Part shown: positions 7,801 to 16,247 of the stretch, one piece after another | Layout: each line of letters begins with the position of its first letter | Numbering within the stretch: position 1 is the first letter of the stretch | Source: SFFI01 sp964398655 | GTDB taxonomy: Bacteria > Bacillota > Clostridia > Saccharofermentanales > DTU023 | Length of the DNA: 34,361 bases | Reading direction: 5' to 3' | NCBI GenBank assembly: GCA_964398655.1 | Contig: CAYNNG010000020.1 | Coordinates: forward strand, 1 to 34,361 | Notes under the pieces: model-generated | Database searches by the model: none | Told to the model about the DNA's origin: nothing | What the model saw: only the letters and a program-made list of their open reading frames with translations | Made by a program: the position numbers and the translations under genes

Positions 7801-9069
7801 ATGTTTGATTCTTGGCGTGATTTTTTAGAGCTCATTAGATGGATCTGCAGCACTGCTATGGGTCTCATGATGTTGACTTTCTTTTACGATGTATTTTTGA
7901 TTGCCTGTGGCATACCAAAGAATCGCAAGCTGGACAGCATCTCCCGGACCTACCAGGTCCCAAAGACCCGGTTTGCCATCTTGATCTCCGCCCGTGATGA
8001 AGAAACTGTGATTGCCCGCTTGCTGAATAGCTTGCAAAACTTAGACTACCCGCGAGAGCTCTATGAGGTTTTCGTGATTGCGGACAATTGCCAGGACCGG
8101 ACGGCAGCCTTGGCCCGGGAACACGGGGCCCAGGTATATGAGCGTAACGACCCCAGCAAAGCCACGAAGGGCTTTGCGCTTTCCTGGTTCTTCCAGAAGA
8201 CCTTGCAGGGACCTCTGAAGAACTTTGACCATTGTGTGATTTTTGATGCTGACAACCTGGTAGACAAGGATTTCTTGAAGATAATGGACCGGCATGTGCA
8301 GGCGGGCGGCAGACTTTTAGTAGGCTTCCGTGACAGCACCAATCCTGGCGCCAACGCGATAGCCGAAGCCAATGCCTTATTCTGGTACTTCCAATCCCGC
8401 TTTATGCATCAAGCCCGCGGCCGCTTAGGACTTTCTCTCACGTCTGTATCCGGTACCGGTTTTAGCTTTGACTTGGACCTCATCCGGGACCAGGGCTGGC
8501 ACACCCAGTCCTTGACGGAAGACGTAGAATTTACCATGCAGATGATCCTGCGTGGGGTAAAGGGAGTCTTTGTACGTCAGGCGGTATTTTACGATGAGCA
8601 GGTTACCGGTTTCAAGCAAATGATGCGTCAGCGTCTACGCTGGTCTGTAGGCACTGTACAAACTATGCGTCTGTATTGTCCTGCCCTCTGGCGCCGGTCG
8701 CTCAAGGTAGACTGGCACCTTTTGGACAGCTTTTGGTTCTTAGCCCGCATTCCGGTAATGCTGGTCGCGACCATCTTCTATTTCATTGTCTTGCTGATCA
8801 AAATTACCGACCCTCTCTTTGTGCCGGGAATGCTGATCTTTGATGTCTTGGGACCCGTGCTGGGCTACCTGGGTACGGTGGCCCTCATGTCCTATCTGGT
8901 CAAGTCGGAAAAGCGCAGTCTCAAAACTTTCAGCGCGGGCATTCTGGCTTTCCCTATCTTGGGCATGGTTTGGGGGGGCGTGCAGATTGCGGCCCTCTTC
9001 TTCACAGATGTCTCCTGGCAGCCTATTTACCACGGTCAGGAGGTCGAGGTCAGCTCCAACTACGACTAG
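7801..9069 (+). CDS. Membrane-anchored family 2 glycosyltransferase
   Basis: This 422-residue protein has one N-terminal membrane helix (about 15-37), a cytoplasmic GT2 domain (about 55-290) and three or so C-terminal helices (about 300-410), the layout of processive or inverting GT2 enzymes that make cell-surface polysaccharide or glycolipid. Motifs seen are ISARDEE (about 62-68), VIADNCQDRT (nucleotide-sugar binding), the metal-binding DAD at 149-151, the catalytic-base motif TED at 239-241, and QRLRW at 277-281, which corresponds to the Q(Q/R)XRW signature. The sugar donor and acceptor cannot be deduced. The gene has its own extended -10 promoter. Its stop overlaps the stop of the convergent hydrolase gene by three to four bases, so no intergenic terminator exists there. 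Confidence 0.9.
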   Translation: MFDSWRDFLELIRWICSTAMGLMMLTFFYDVFLIACGIPKNRKLDSISRTYQVPKTRFAILISARDEETVIARLLNSLQNLDYPRELYEVFVIADNCQDRTAALAREHGAQVYERNDPSKATKGFALSWFFQKTLQGPLKNFDHCVIFDADNLVDKDFLKIMDRHVQAGGRLLVGFRDSTNPGANAIAEANALFWYFQSRFMHQARGRLGLSLTSVSGTGFSFDLDLIRDQGWHTQSLTEDVEFTMQMILRGVKGVFVRQAVFYDEQVTGFKQMMRQRLRWSVGTVQTMRLYCPALWRRSLKVDWHLLDSFWFLARIPVMLVATIFYFIVLLIKITDPLFVPGMLIFDVLGPVLGYLGTVALMSYLVKSEKRSLKTFSAGILAFPILGMVWGGVQIAALFFTDVSWQPIYHGQEVEVSSNYD

Positions 9070-9914
9070 GCCGTTACTTTTTCAATCCAGTTGTATAAGT
9101 CCTGGTAGACCTCTTCCTTGCCAATCTCATTTAAAACTTCATGCCGCATCCCGGGATAGAGTTTTTTCTCAACCTGGCTAAAACCCAGCTTTTGCATCTT
9201 GGCGTAAACTTGATTTACTGCCTTGCCTTGCTCTCCCACCGGGTCTTCGGCCCCTGAAACCAGGAGAATGGGTAAGTCGTGAGGGATTTTATTAATATTT
9301 TTCTCGGGGCAGATATAAGCCATGCCCTGAAAAATGCCCTGGAACATAGAGGCGGTGGGCAGAAAGTTGCAGAGCGGGTCCGCGACATATTTTGCTTGAA
9401 TTTCCGGATCACGGGACAGCCATTCCACACCCGTTTTCGCGGGCTCAAAAGGCTTATTGTAATTGCCTAAGGCGAGATTACGTAAGAATTTGGACTTATA
9501 TCGCTTGCCCCGGAAAGTGATAATGGCCTGGGCCAGGGTTAAACCGAGATGGGGCATAAAAGTGGGCATTTGCGCGGTGCCCATGATAATGAGTCCGTCT
9601 AGCAGGTCTCCGGCCACAGAGGCCAGGGTCCGGGCGGCAAAAGACCCCATGGAATGGCCCAGAACAATGATTTTAGCGTCCGGGTTATCTGCCTTAAGTT
9701 TTGCCAGAAAATCTATCTGTTCTTGGACAAGGTGGAACCAATCTTCCGGGAAGTAGCCGAGATCACCCTGGGCCAGGGCTTCGGGACCATGCCCCATGAG
9801 GTTTTGGGCCTCCGTCTGAATACCTTTTTCTGCCAGATAGTCTCTAAAGTTTTGGTAACGGCCGGTATATTCCTGCATGCCGTGGATGATTTGTACGATT
9901 ACTGGTGCCGACAT
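9066..9914 (-). CDS. Alpha/beta hydrolase, monoacylglycerol lipase-like (S33 family)
   Basis: The 282-residue protein has the alpha/beta hydrolase fold pattern of lysophospholipase and monoacylglycerol lipase type proteins. The nucleophile elbow is GHSMGS with Ser88. The likely acid is Asp224 in SGAEDPVG and the base is His258 in GMRHEVLNE; both contexts are typical of the family. An HGMQEYTGRY segment (11-20) supplies the oxyanion-hole region. The natural substrate is unknown; esters of lipids are most likely. There is no signal peptide, so it is cytoplasmic. A strong GGAAGGAG lies 6 nt before the ATG. It follows the cation exporter gene by 18 bp on the same strand, so the two probably form an operon. 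Confidence 0.85.
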   Translation of the reverse strand: MSAPVIVQIIHGMQEYTGRYQNFRDYLAEKGIQTEAQNLMGHGPEALAQGDLGYFPEDWFHLVQEQIDFLAKLKADNPDAKIIVLGHSMGSFAARTLASVAGDLLDGLIIMGTAQMPTFMPHLGLTLAQAIITFRGKRYKSKFLRNLALGNYNKPFEPAKTGVEWLSRDPEIQAKYVADPLCNFLPTASMFQGIFQGMAYICPEKNINKIPHDLPILLVSGAEDPVGEQGKAVNQVYAKMQKLGFSQVEKKLYPGMRHEVLNEIGKEEVYQDLYNWIEKVTA

Positions 9915-9932
9915 ATGCGCTCCTTCCAGATG

Positions 9933-11123
9933 CTACTTTTGCTCTTCTGGCCCCAGCGGGGTGTAGTTTTCGTCTACCGTAATCACACTCCTGTAGTTGG
10001 GGTGCTGACTTTTGACCAGGCGGCTGAGCTCAGTTTTTAGTTCTTCCCCAGACATGTGCAGGTCGGGAGGACGGACTACATCAAAGATGAGATTGCTGTG
10101 GTGGCTGCCCTTGACGAGACGGACATCGTGGACACTTAAGCTGGGATCCAGAGTCTTTACTGCCTGCTCCAGCCAAGACCTGGCAGCTGAGACTTCAGGG
10201 TCGTGAGTGACGATGGGATCCAAGTGAACGACCAGGTGCAGACCATCTTGCTTAAGAAAATCCTTCTCGATGTCATCAATTACTTCGTGGCTCAGAAGCA
10301 CATCATTTTCCGCGGCCATTTCTACGTGCACACTGGCAAAACGGTGGCCAGGGCCATAATCATGGACCATGAGGTCGTGCAGACCGAGGACACCGGGATA
10401 GGATATGATCTTATCGTGAATATGCTGTACTAAGTCGGGATCAGGAGCCTCCCCTAAGAGGGGGCTCAAGGTGTCCTTGATAAGGTCGATACCGGAATAG
10501 AGTACGAAGATCGCTACCAGAAGTCCCATCCAGGCATCTAACTCTAAGTTAGCAAAATGAGAGATTAAGGCGGCAATCAATACAGAACCGGTCGTGAGTA
10601 CGTCGTTGCGGCTGTCTACAGCAGTCGCGATAAGAGTCTCTGAGGAAATAAGGTCGCCGATCTTGTGGTTGAAAAACATCATCCAGAGCTTAACTAGGAT
10701 GGAGACCAGGAGGATGGCCATGTTGAGCCAGGAGAAAACTACGGGTTCGGGTTCAATCAGCTTCGTAACACTTTTCCGGCCCAGCTCATAGCCAATGATC
10801 ATGATGAAAAAGGCGACGACGAGGCCTGCCAGGTACTCATAGCGGGCATGCCCGTATGGGTGCTCGGGGTCTGCGGGTTTACCGGCTAGCTTAAAGCCCA
10901 GCAGGCTGACAATATTGCTGGAAGCATCAGAAAGGTTATTGACTGCGTCTGCCGTAATGGAGACTGAGCCGGATACGATGCCAGCTAAACCCTTGCTGGC
11001 AGCCAAGAGCAGGTTGCAAACAATACCTACCAGGCCAGACATCTTGCCATAGGCGCGCCGGACCTCCGGCTCCTGGACGGCCTCGTGATTAGGCACAAAT
11101 TTTTTTATTAACCAGTCAATCAT
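9933..11123 (-). CDS. Cation diffusion facilitator (CDF) family metal exporter
   Basis: This 396-residue CDF protein exports divalent metals such as Zn, Fe or Mn by proton antiport. Residues 25-215 contain about six membrane helices. The metal-site helix carries SITADAVNNLSDASSN, with Asp59, Asn62/63 and Asp66, and is followed by DPEHPYGHARYE with His88 and His92, the hallmark of the family. The C-terminal cytoplasmic domain (about 220-390) has the His/Asp-containing CDF dimerisation fold and is longer than usual, running to a Lys/Glu-rich end. Metal specificity cannot be decided. No ribosome binding site precedes the ATG, and an extended -10 box ends 6 nt before it, so the message may be leaderless. 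The gene is divergent from the acyltransferase gene at 11206 and leads the alpha/beta hydrolase gene. Confidence 0.9.
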   Translation of the reverse strand: MIDWLIKKFVPNHEAVQEPEVRRAYGKMSGLVGIVCNLLLAASKGLAGIVSGSVSITADAVNNLSDASSNIVSLLGFKLAGKPADPEHPYGHARYEYLAGLVVAFFIMIIGYELGRKSVTKLIEPEPVVFSWLNMAILLVSILVKLWMMFFNHKIGDLISSETLIATAVDSRNDVLTTGSVLIAALISHFANLELDAWMGLLVAIFVLYSGIDLIKDTLSPLLGEAPDPDLVQHIHDKIISYPGVLGLHDLMVHDYGPGHRFASVHVEMAAENDVLLSHEVIDDIEKDFLKQDGLHLVVHLDPIVTHDPEVSAARSWLEQAVKTLDPSLSVHDVRLVKGSHHSNLIFDVVRPPDLHMSGEELKTELSRLVKSQHPNYRSVITVDENYTPLGPEEQK

Positions 11124-11129
11124 AGCAGT

Positions 11130-11138
11130 AGTATAACA
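11130..11138 (-). promoter_or_regulatory. Extended -10 (TGTTATACT) 6 nt before ATG; possible leaderless start
   Basis: On the minus strand TGTTATACT ends 6 nt before the ATG at 11123. There is no Shine-Dalgarno sequence, so transcription would begin at the start codon. Confidence 0.5.
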
Positions 11139-11189
11139 AAGGAAAGCGGTTTGGACCGCCTAACTTTTTGCAGTTATTTTATGCGCCCA

Positions 11190-11198
11190 TGTTAGAAT
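11190..11198 (+). promoter_or_regulatory. Extended -10 (TGTTAGAAT) 7 nt before ATG; possible leaderless start
   Basis: TGTTAGAAT ends at 11198 and the ATG is at 11206. The seven bases between (TAACCCT) hold no ribosome binding site. It is divergent from the similarly arranged promoter at 11130-11138. Confidence 0.5.
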
Positions 11199-11205
11199 TA
11201 ACCCT

Positions 11206-13359
11206 ATGGTTAGGAAGCAGGTGACACAGCCACAAGTGGCACATCCTCACGCGCAGAGAGATAGAGGGGCAGATGGCCTAAGAGTCTTGGCACTTTTGGG
11301 TGTGGCAGCCTTCCACATCCGGCCGGATGTGGTCCCCGGAGGCTTTCTGGGTGTGGTCATCTTTTTGACCTTGGCCGGCTTTTACACAACCAGGTCTTTT
11401 ATGCACATGCCCCGGCTGGACCTGGGAAATTACTACCTAAAAAAGCTGAATAAACTTTGGCCGCCCTTACTCTTCGTGCTGGCTGCCGTGGGGATTTTTT
11501 CCGCCCTAGCCATGCCAGTAGTTTTCGCTTATTTCCAAAACTCCCTGCCTTCTGCGGCTTTGGGCTGGCACAATATCGCGGAGGTCTGGCGCAACCGGTC
11601 CTACTTTGACCGCAGCGGCTTTTTTGACCCTCTAACCCACCTCTGGGCTATGTCCCTGGAACTGCAGTATTATTTGTTTTTTCCTCTAATTTATCTACTG
11701 TTTGAACACATCCGGAGGAAGCTGGCCTTTAGCCGGCGGTTTACCGGAGGCTGTTTGCTGGCCCTGGGCCTGGGTTCGGCTTTATATATGGGCTTGGCCT
11801 ATCAGGCGGGGAGAGATCCCACGCCCTATTACTATCATAGTCTCATGCGGGCCCATGCCTTCCTCAACGGAGCTGGTGTTTGCCTTCTAGCGGGCAGTCG
11901 GCCGAGACCAGGCAAAACTAGAGCCTGGCAGGCTAGGCCTTTTGCTCCCACTGGCAGGTCTAGATCGCAGATATCTGCCTCTAATTACTGCTCTAAGACC
12001 AGCTCAGGTCTCTCCCTCGCTGGGCGTACTTTCCTGGTTTGGCTATCCCTGCTGGGACTTGTGGGGGCCTTTTTTAGCTTTGATGCTAACTCTGCCTTAC
12101 TCTACCGGGGCGGCTTCTACCTCTATAGTTTGTTGGCCTGTCTTTACATCTACCTGGGTGGGGTTAAGCCGGTGCCTGGGCTGGGATTTCTCAAGTCTCG
12201 GACCTTTAGCTACCTGGCTGCTCGCTCCTATCACCTTTACCTCTGGCAATACGCAGTCATGATAATGCTGGAGGTAGCTCTGCGCTTTTCGAGCGCGGCT
12301 TTTGGCCTGAGGCTGCTGCTACAGGTCTTGCTGGTTGGGGTCTTATCTGAGTTGACTTACCAGATCTTCCAGGCTTATGGCAAACTCTCGGCCCGCCTGC
12401 AGACTGCTTGTACAGCCACTCTGTGCTTAATCTTGCTGGTCCTGACCTTGCTACCCCAAAATGCGCAAGCTGGTCCGCCTAAGCTGGAGCAAACGGCGGT
12501 GGAAGAGGCCATTCGGGCGAATGCTTCGGTCCAGGCCAGCCTGGCCGCGGCTAGGGAGAAACAGTCAAGTGAACACGAGCCCGCAGGATCTCTTGAACCC
12601 GATTCTTCGGCTGAACCAAGCAGTACCAAGGCTGGAGTAGAAGCTGAGGCGGGGACGGAGATCTACGGCCCCACCCTGCCAGCCGAAGTGGCGTACCGCA
12701 TCGGCCGCCTGCCGGCTGATCTCCTGGATCGCGACGAGGCCTGGGTATCCGAGGCCAACCCCTTTGGCTATTCCCAGTCTGCCCTAAACGTCCTGGCTAA
12801 ACTTAACCTAGCCATTTGGGGAGACTCGGTTACGGCTCTGGCTATACCCAGCATTCGAACTTACGTCCCCAACGTCTATATAGACGCTGCAGCCAGCCGG
12901 CAATTTCCGGACGGTCTGGCCCTAATTGAGGCTTTAGACCAGACGGGCGCCCAGCCGGATATCCTTGTGGTGGCCATGTCAACCAACAGCTGGGTTGAGG
13001 ACAGCGTAATTCAAAGCTATGTGACCCTGGCCGGAGATCGACCCCTGATCTTTGTAAATACGGTGGTACCTATTGTCTGGGAATCCTCTAATAACCAGAA
13101 CTTGGCCGCGGCCGCAGCCACTTATGATAATGTCTATGTGATGGACTGGTACGGGGCCGTGAAGGGAAGGCCAGACTACTTTTATGAGGATGCCTTCCAC
13201 TCCCTTCCCGAGGCGGCGGAAATCTACGACCGGCTGCTCCTTGATAAGGTTTTGGAAATTCTCGTGACTGGAAAGTATACCCTCAACCCACCCGTAGCCT
13301 TCCCCGCGGCCCCGCTGGTGGTTTATCCCATCATCGGTGAGACTGCGGTTTTCAACTAA
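11206..13359 (+). CDS. Acyltransferase-3 / SGNH fusion, OatA-like O-acetyltransferase
   Basis: At 717 residues with two domains, this matches OatA-type enzymes that O-acetylate peptidoglycan or other surface glycans. The N-terminal membrane domain (about 20-410) has the family blocks GADGLRVLALLGVAAFH (23-39), GGFLGVVIFLTLAGF, LWAMSLELQYYLFFP and SYHLYLWQY, and moves acyl groups across the membrane. A Pro/Ser/Glu-rich linker (about 430-490) leads to an extracellular SGNH hydrolase-like domain with GDSV (about 540; the Ser nucleophile), the Asn block STNSW (about 590), and DAFH (about 662-665) holding the Asp and His. A glycan acetylation role is inferred from architecture. No ribosome binding site is seen, and an extended -10 lies 7 nt upstream. 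Its stop codon lies beside the deletion junction that truncates the next gene. Confidence 0.85.
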   Translation: MVRKQVTQPQVAHPHAQRDRGADGLRVLALLGVAAFHIRPDVVPGGFLGVVIFLTLAGFYTTRSFMHMPRLDLGNYYLKKLNKLWPPLLFVLAAVGIFSALAMPVVFAYFQNSLPSAALGWHNIAEVWRNRSYFDRSGFFDPLTHLWAMSLELQYYLFFPLIYLLFEHIRRKLAFSRRFTGGCLLALGLGSALYMGLAYQAGRDPTPYYYHSLMRAHAFLNGAGVCLLAGSRPRPGKTRAWQARPFAPTGRSRSQISASNYCSKTSSGLSLAGRTFLVWLSLLGLVGAFFSFDANSALLYRGGFYLYSLLACLYIYLGGVKPVPGLGFLKSRTFSYLAARSYHLYLWQYAVMIMLEVALRFSSAAFGLRLLLQVLLVGVLSELTYQIFQAYGKLSARLQTACTATLCLILLVLTLLPQNAQAGPPKLEQTAVEEAIRANASVQASLAAAREKQSSEHEPAGSLEPDSSAEPSSTKAGVEAEAGTEIYGPTLPAEVAYRIGRLPADLLDRDEAWVSEANPFGYSQSALNVLAKLNLAIWGDSVTALAIPSIRTYVPNVYIDAAASRQFPDGLALIEALDQTGAQPDILVVAMSTNSWVEDSVIQSYVTLAGDRPLIFVNTVVPIVWESSNNQNLAAAAATYDNVYVMDWYGAVKGRPDYFYEDAFHSLPEAAEIYDRLLLDKVLEILVTGKYTLNPPVAFPAAPLVVYPIIGETAVFN

Positions 13360-13382
13360 TACCTGGTCGTGCGCGACGAGTT

Positions 13383-14084
13383 TGGTATCGAATATTTGCT
13401 ATTAATTTCCTCACGCTGGTTCTCTCGCTTACCGCAATGATCATATCCACCCTTTTGGGCACGTTTTTAGGTCTCTTTGCGGGTAAACGCGCAGGCAGCA
13501 GGCTGGACCGAATTTTATGCAATATTTCTTATGTGATTGACGCGATCCCCAGCTTTTGGCTGTCCATGATGTTCATCATCTTTTTTGCTGTGAAACTAGG
13601 CTGGTTTCCCACAGGCGGCATGTACAGCTTCCGAGAAACTTATACTGGCCTGGCCCGTTTGGGTGACCTGCTCCATCATATGTTCTTGCCGGTGAGCGTC
13701 TTGGTGGTCATTCAAATTCCTTATTATTTCCGTGTATCCAGAGCCTCCGTTCGCTCAATTCTCAACGAAGACTTCATCAAAACCTTGCGGGCTGGTGGCG
13801 TTCTGGAAAACAGAATTTACCATAAGTATGTCCTGCGTAATGCGATCATTCCTGTAATTACTGCCTTCAGCCTATCTTTATCCTTTGTACTCGCAGGCGC
13901 TGCCATGATTGAAATTGTCTTTGCCTGGCCAGGCATGGGCCGGGTCATCATTGATGCTGTCACAAAACGGGATTATGCGGTATTATCTGAGATCTACCTT
14001 ATGCTGTCCATCTCTGTGACCTTCTTTATGATTTTGTCAGACCTTATTTATGCCCTGGTGGATCCCCGGATCCACTTGACTTAG
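13383..14084 (+). pseudogene. dppB: Truncated DppB/OppB-type ABC permease (5' end missing)
   Basis: The remaining frame encodes the inner-membrane permease core of a peptide ABC importer: the sequence after the second helix onward, including GKRAGSRLDRI, AIPSFWLSMMFIIFFAVKLGWFPTGG, VSRASVRSILNEDFIKTLRAGG, the EAA-loop-like KYVLRNAIIPVITAFSL, and the normal C-terminal end VDPRIHLT. Permeases of this family have about 305-340 residues; here only about 215 follow the first ATG (13437). The homologous frame runs upstream without a start codon to about 13383, right after the acyltransferase stop codon. About the first 100 codons, the promoter and the ribosome binding site are therefore gone. Either a real deletion or a misjoin in assembly explains this. 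Expression would depend on an internal start. Confidence 0.8.
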
Positions 14085-14094
14085 GAGGACTTTT

Positions 14095-15177
14095 ATTGGT
14101 ACCAGCTTGGGGGCGGTGGCCGGCTACTATGGGGGAAAGCTGGACCGGTTTCTCAATGAGCTGATCAATATTTTCTTGATGCTACCCACTTTTTTCCTAA
14201 TTATTATGGTGGTGGCTATCTTTGGTTCCAGCATGGGCAAGGTGACCCTGGTTATCGGCCTGACTTCGTGGATGGGCACGGCCAAGATTATGAATGCCCA
14301 GACCAAGTCTCTCAAAGAGAGGACCTTTGTCAAAGCTGGTAAGGTGCTGGGAGAAAATGACCGGTACGTGCTCTTTCGCTACATTGTCCCCCATGGCATT
14401 TTTCCCGTCCTCGCTAATGTCTCCCAATCTATTTCCTCGGCGATCCTCTTTGAAGCCAGCCTTTCCTTCCTGGGTTTAGGAGACCCCAACGTTATGAGCT
14501 GGGGCCAGATTATCTACCTGGCCCACCGGCCGCATAGCTCGAAGCGTGAGGTGGCAGCCAGGGCTAAAGACCTGTTTGATTTGGTTAACTTAGATGACTG
14601 GGTGTACCGGGCTTACCCCCATGAGCTCTCGGGCGGCATGATGCAGAGAGTCAATATTGCCCTGAGCCTCATGCTGGAGCCGGACCTCCTGATTATGGAT
14701 GAAGCTACAACTGCCCTGGATGTGCTTACTGAAAAGCAGATTCTGGAAGAACTTCTGGCTATTGAACAGAAGGTGTCCTTGACACGGATTATGATTACCC
14801 ACGATGTTTCGGTGGTGGCTAGCTCCTGCCAGGAGGTCCTGGTCATGTATGCGGGCTGCCTCTTAGAGCAGGGGCCGGTAGACCAGGTTTTTGCAGAGCC
14901 CTATCATCCTTATACGGAGGGCCTCCTGTCTTCCTTCCCCGACCTTAGCCAGCGTGGACAGCGCCTGCAAGGTATTCCGGGCAGCCTGCCCGACTTGAGG
15001 GAGGAGGGCAAGGCTTGCCCCTTTGCGGACCGCTGCCCCTCTGCGCAAGATCTTTGCTATGAAGAGAAGCCTTTGCTAACTCCTGTGCCCAGCAACTCAC
15101 AGGTTCCTGCCGGCGGGACCGCAGACTCGCAGCGCTATGTAGCCTGTCATTTTCCCCGGAGGTACCAGGATGACTAG
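14095..15177 (+). pseudogene. Chimera: DppC-type permease fragment fused in frame to DppD-type ATPase fragment
   Basis: The AGGAGG at 14083-14088 is the expected ribosome binding site of dppC, but the next bases enter the permease in its middle (IGTSLGAVAGYYGG), so about the first 100 residues are lost. Permease sequence continues through VRYIVPH-type and SSAILFEASLSFLGLGDP blocks to MSWGQIIYLA (about 14520). From there the frame runs without a stop into the ATPase of the next gene: HRPHSSKREVAARA, the ABC signature LSGGMMQR, Walker B LLIMDEATTALD, the H-loop TITHD-like MITHD, and the Cys-rich oligopeptide C-terminal domain (CPFADRCPSAQDLC). The ATPase lacks Walker A and cannot bind ATP normally. 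The permease lacks both ends. The longest open frame from a usable start is 14107 (TTG). The end overlaps the next ATPase gene by 8 bases. Confidence 0.8.
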
Positions 15178-16167
15178 TTATGCGGAAAAGCCCTTGCTGG
15201 AGGTCAATAATCTGGTCAAGTACTTTTATGGCGGCAGGCAAAAGGTGATTAAGGCTGTTGACGGGGTTAGCTTCTAACTGAGAGCCGGAGAGAGCCTGGG
15301 CCTGATCGGAGAATCTGGCTGCGGTAAATCTACCTTGGCTAGACTCATTTTTGGCTTAGAACAGGCGGACCAGGGGGAAATCCTCCTGGAGGGTAAGCCG
15401 AATTTGGAACTGCTGCGCCAGGACCGCTTGGCCTATTACCAAATAGTGCAGACAGTCTTTCAAAACCCTTACGATGTCTNNNNNNNNNNNNNNNNNNNNN
15501 NNNNNNNNNNNNNNNNNNNNNNNNNNNNNNNNNNNNNNNNNNNNNNNNNNNNNNNNNNNNNNNNNNNNNNNNNNNNNNNCGCTTGGCCTATTACCAAATA
15601 GTGCAGACAGTCTTTCAAAACCCTTACGATGTCTTCGACCAGCGTTTGACGATTGGTGAGATTTTGTTGCGTCCCCTCCAGCTGCACGGCTTGGCCAAGT
15701 CAAAAGTACAGGGTTTGGCCCGAGCCATGGAAGCCTTGGAACAAGCTGGTCTCCTCCCGGCTGAGGACTTTATCCGCCGTTATCCCTATGAACTATCTGG
15801 AGGCCAGCTGCAGCGCATTGCCATTTTGCGGGCCATGCTCTTGAGCCCCCGTCTTTTGATTGCCGATGAGCCAGTGACTAACTTGGACGTTTCTGTGCGC
15901 GCGGAAGTTATCAACATGCTCCTGGACCTCAAGGCGGCAAGCAATATGGCCTTGATTTTCATCAGTCATGATCTGGCCACGACGGCCTATATCTCTGACC
16001 GCCTCATGGTCATGCAAGCCGGGCATATCGTGGAGAAGGGATCTACAGAAGAAATTCTTGCGGGACCGCAAGATCCCTATACCCGCCTGCTCTTAGACAA
16101 CTGCCAGGGCCTTAAGCGTTCTCAGCGCCAGTGTTCAGCGACAAGGGCTAAGTACACGGAGGCCTAA
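15170..16167 (+). pseudogene. dppF: DppF/OppF-type ABC ATPase with in-frame TAA and an assembly gap
   Basis: The frame starts at ATG 15170 (PLLEVNNLVKYF), overlapping the preceding stop. After residue 35 a TAA codon (15275-15277) interrupts it where the family reads VSF-x-LRAGE. The same frame then continues with Walker A GESGCGKST, the Q-loop VFQNPYDV, the gap, FDQRLTIGEILLRPL, signature LSGGQLQR, Walker B LLIADEPVTNLDVS and the H-loop FISHD. It thus has every ATPase motif except for the stop. The frame appears shifted after the gap, but collapsing the 55-bp duplicated flank plus 100 N (155 bp) puts both halves back in one frame, so the shift is an artefact. The TAA is either a true nonsense mutation or a base error. 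Such ATPases pair with DppD to drive peptide import. Confidence 0.8.
15425..15634. other. Assembly gap (15480-15579) bracketed by identical 55-bp sequences
   Basis: Bases 15425-15479 and 15580-15634 are identical over all 55 positions, and the gap is exactly 100 N. The simplest reading is that two contigs overlap by 55 bp and were joined with a fixed-size gap. Removing 155 bp restores the ATPase reading frame. Confidence 0.95.
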
Positions 16168-16247
16168 CTCATAAACAAGTGATAATTCTCCAGCTAAGCC
16201 TAGGGCGAACTGGTTAATTATAAAAATTAAGAATGGAGAAAGTGTAA

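Noticed and set aside
15275..15277. Recoded stop codon (selenocysteine or pyrrolysine)
   Set aside because: The codon is TAA, not TGA or TAG, and the position is not catalytic in ABC ATPases.
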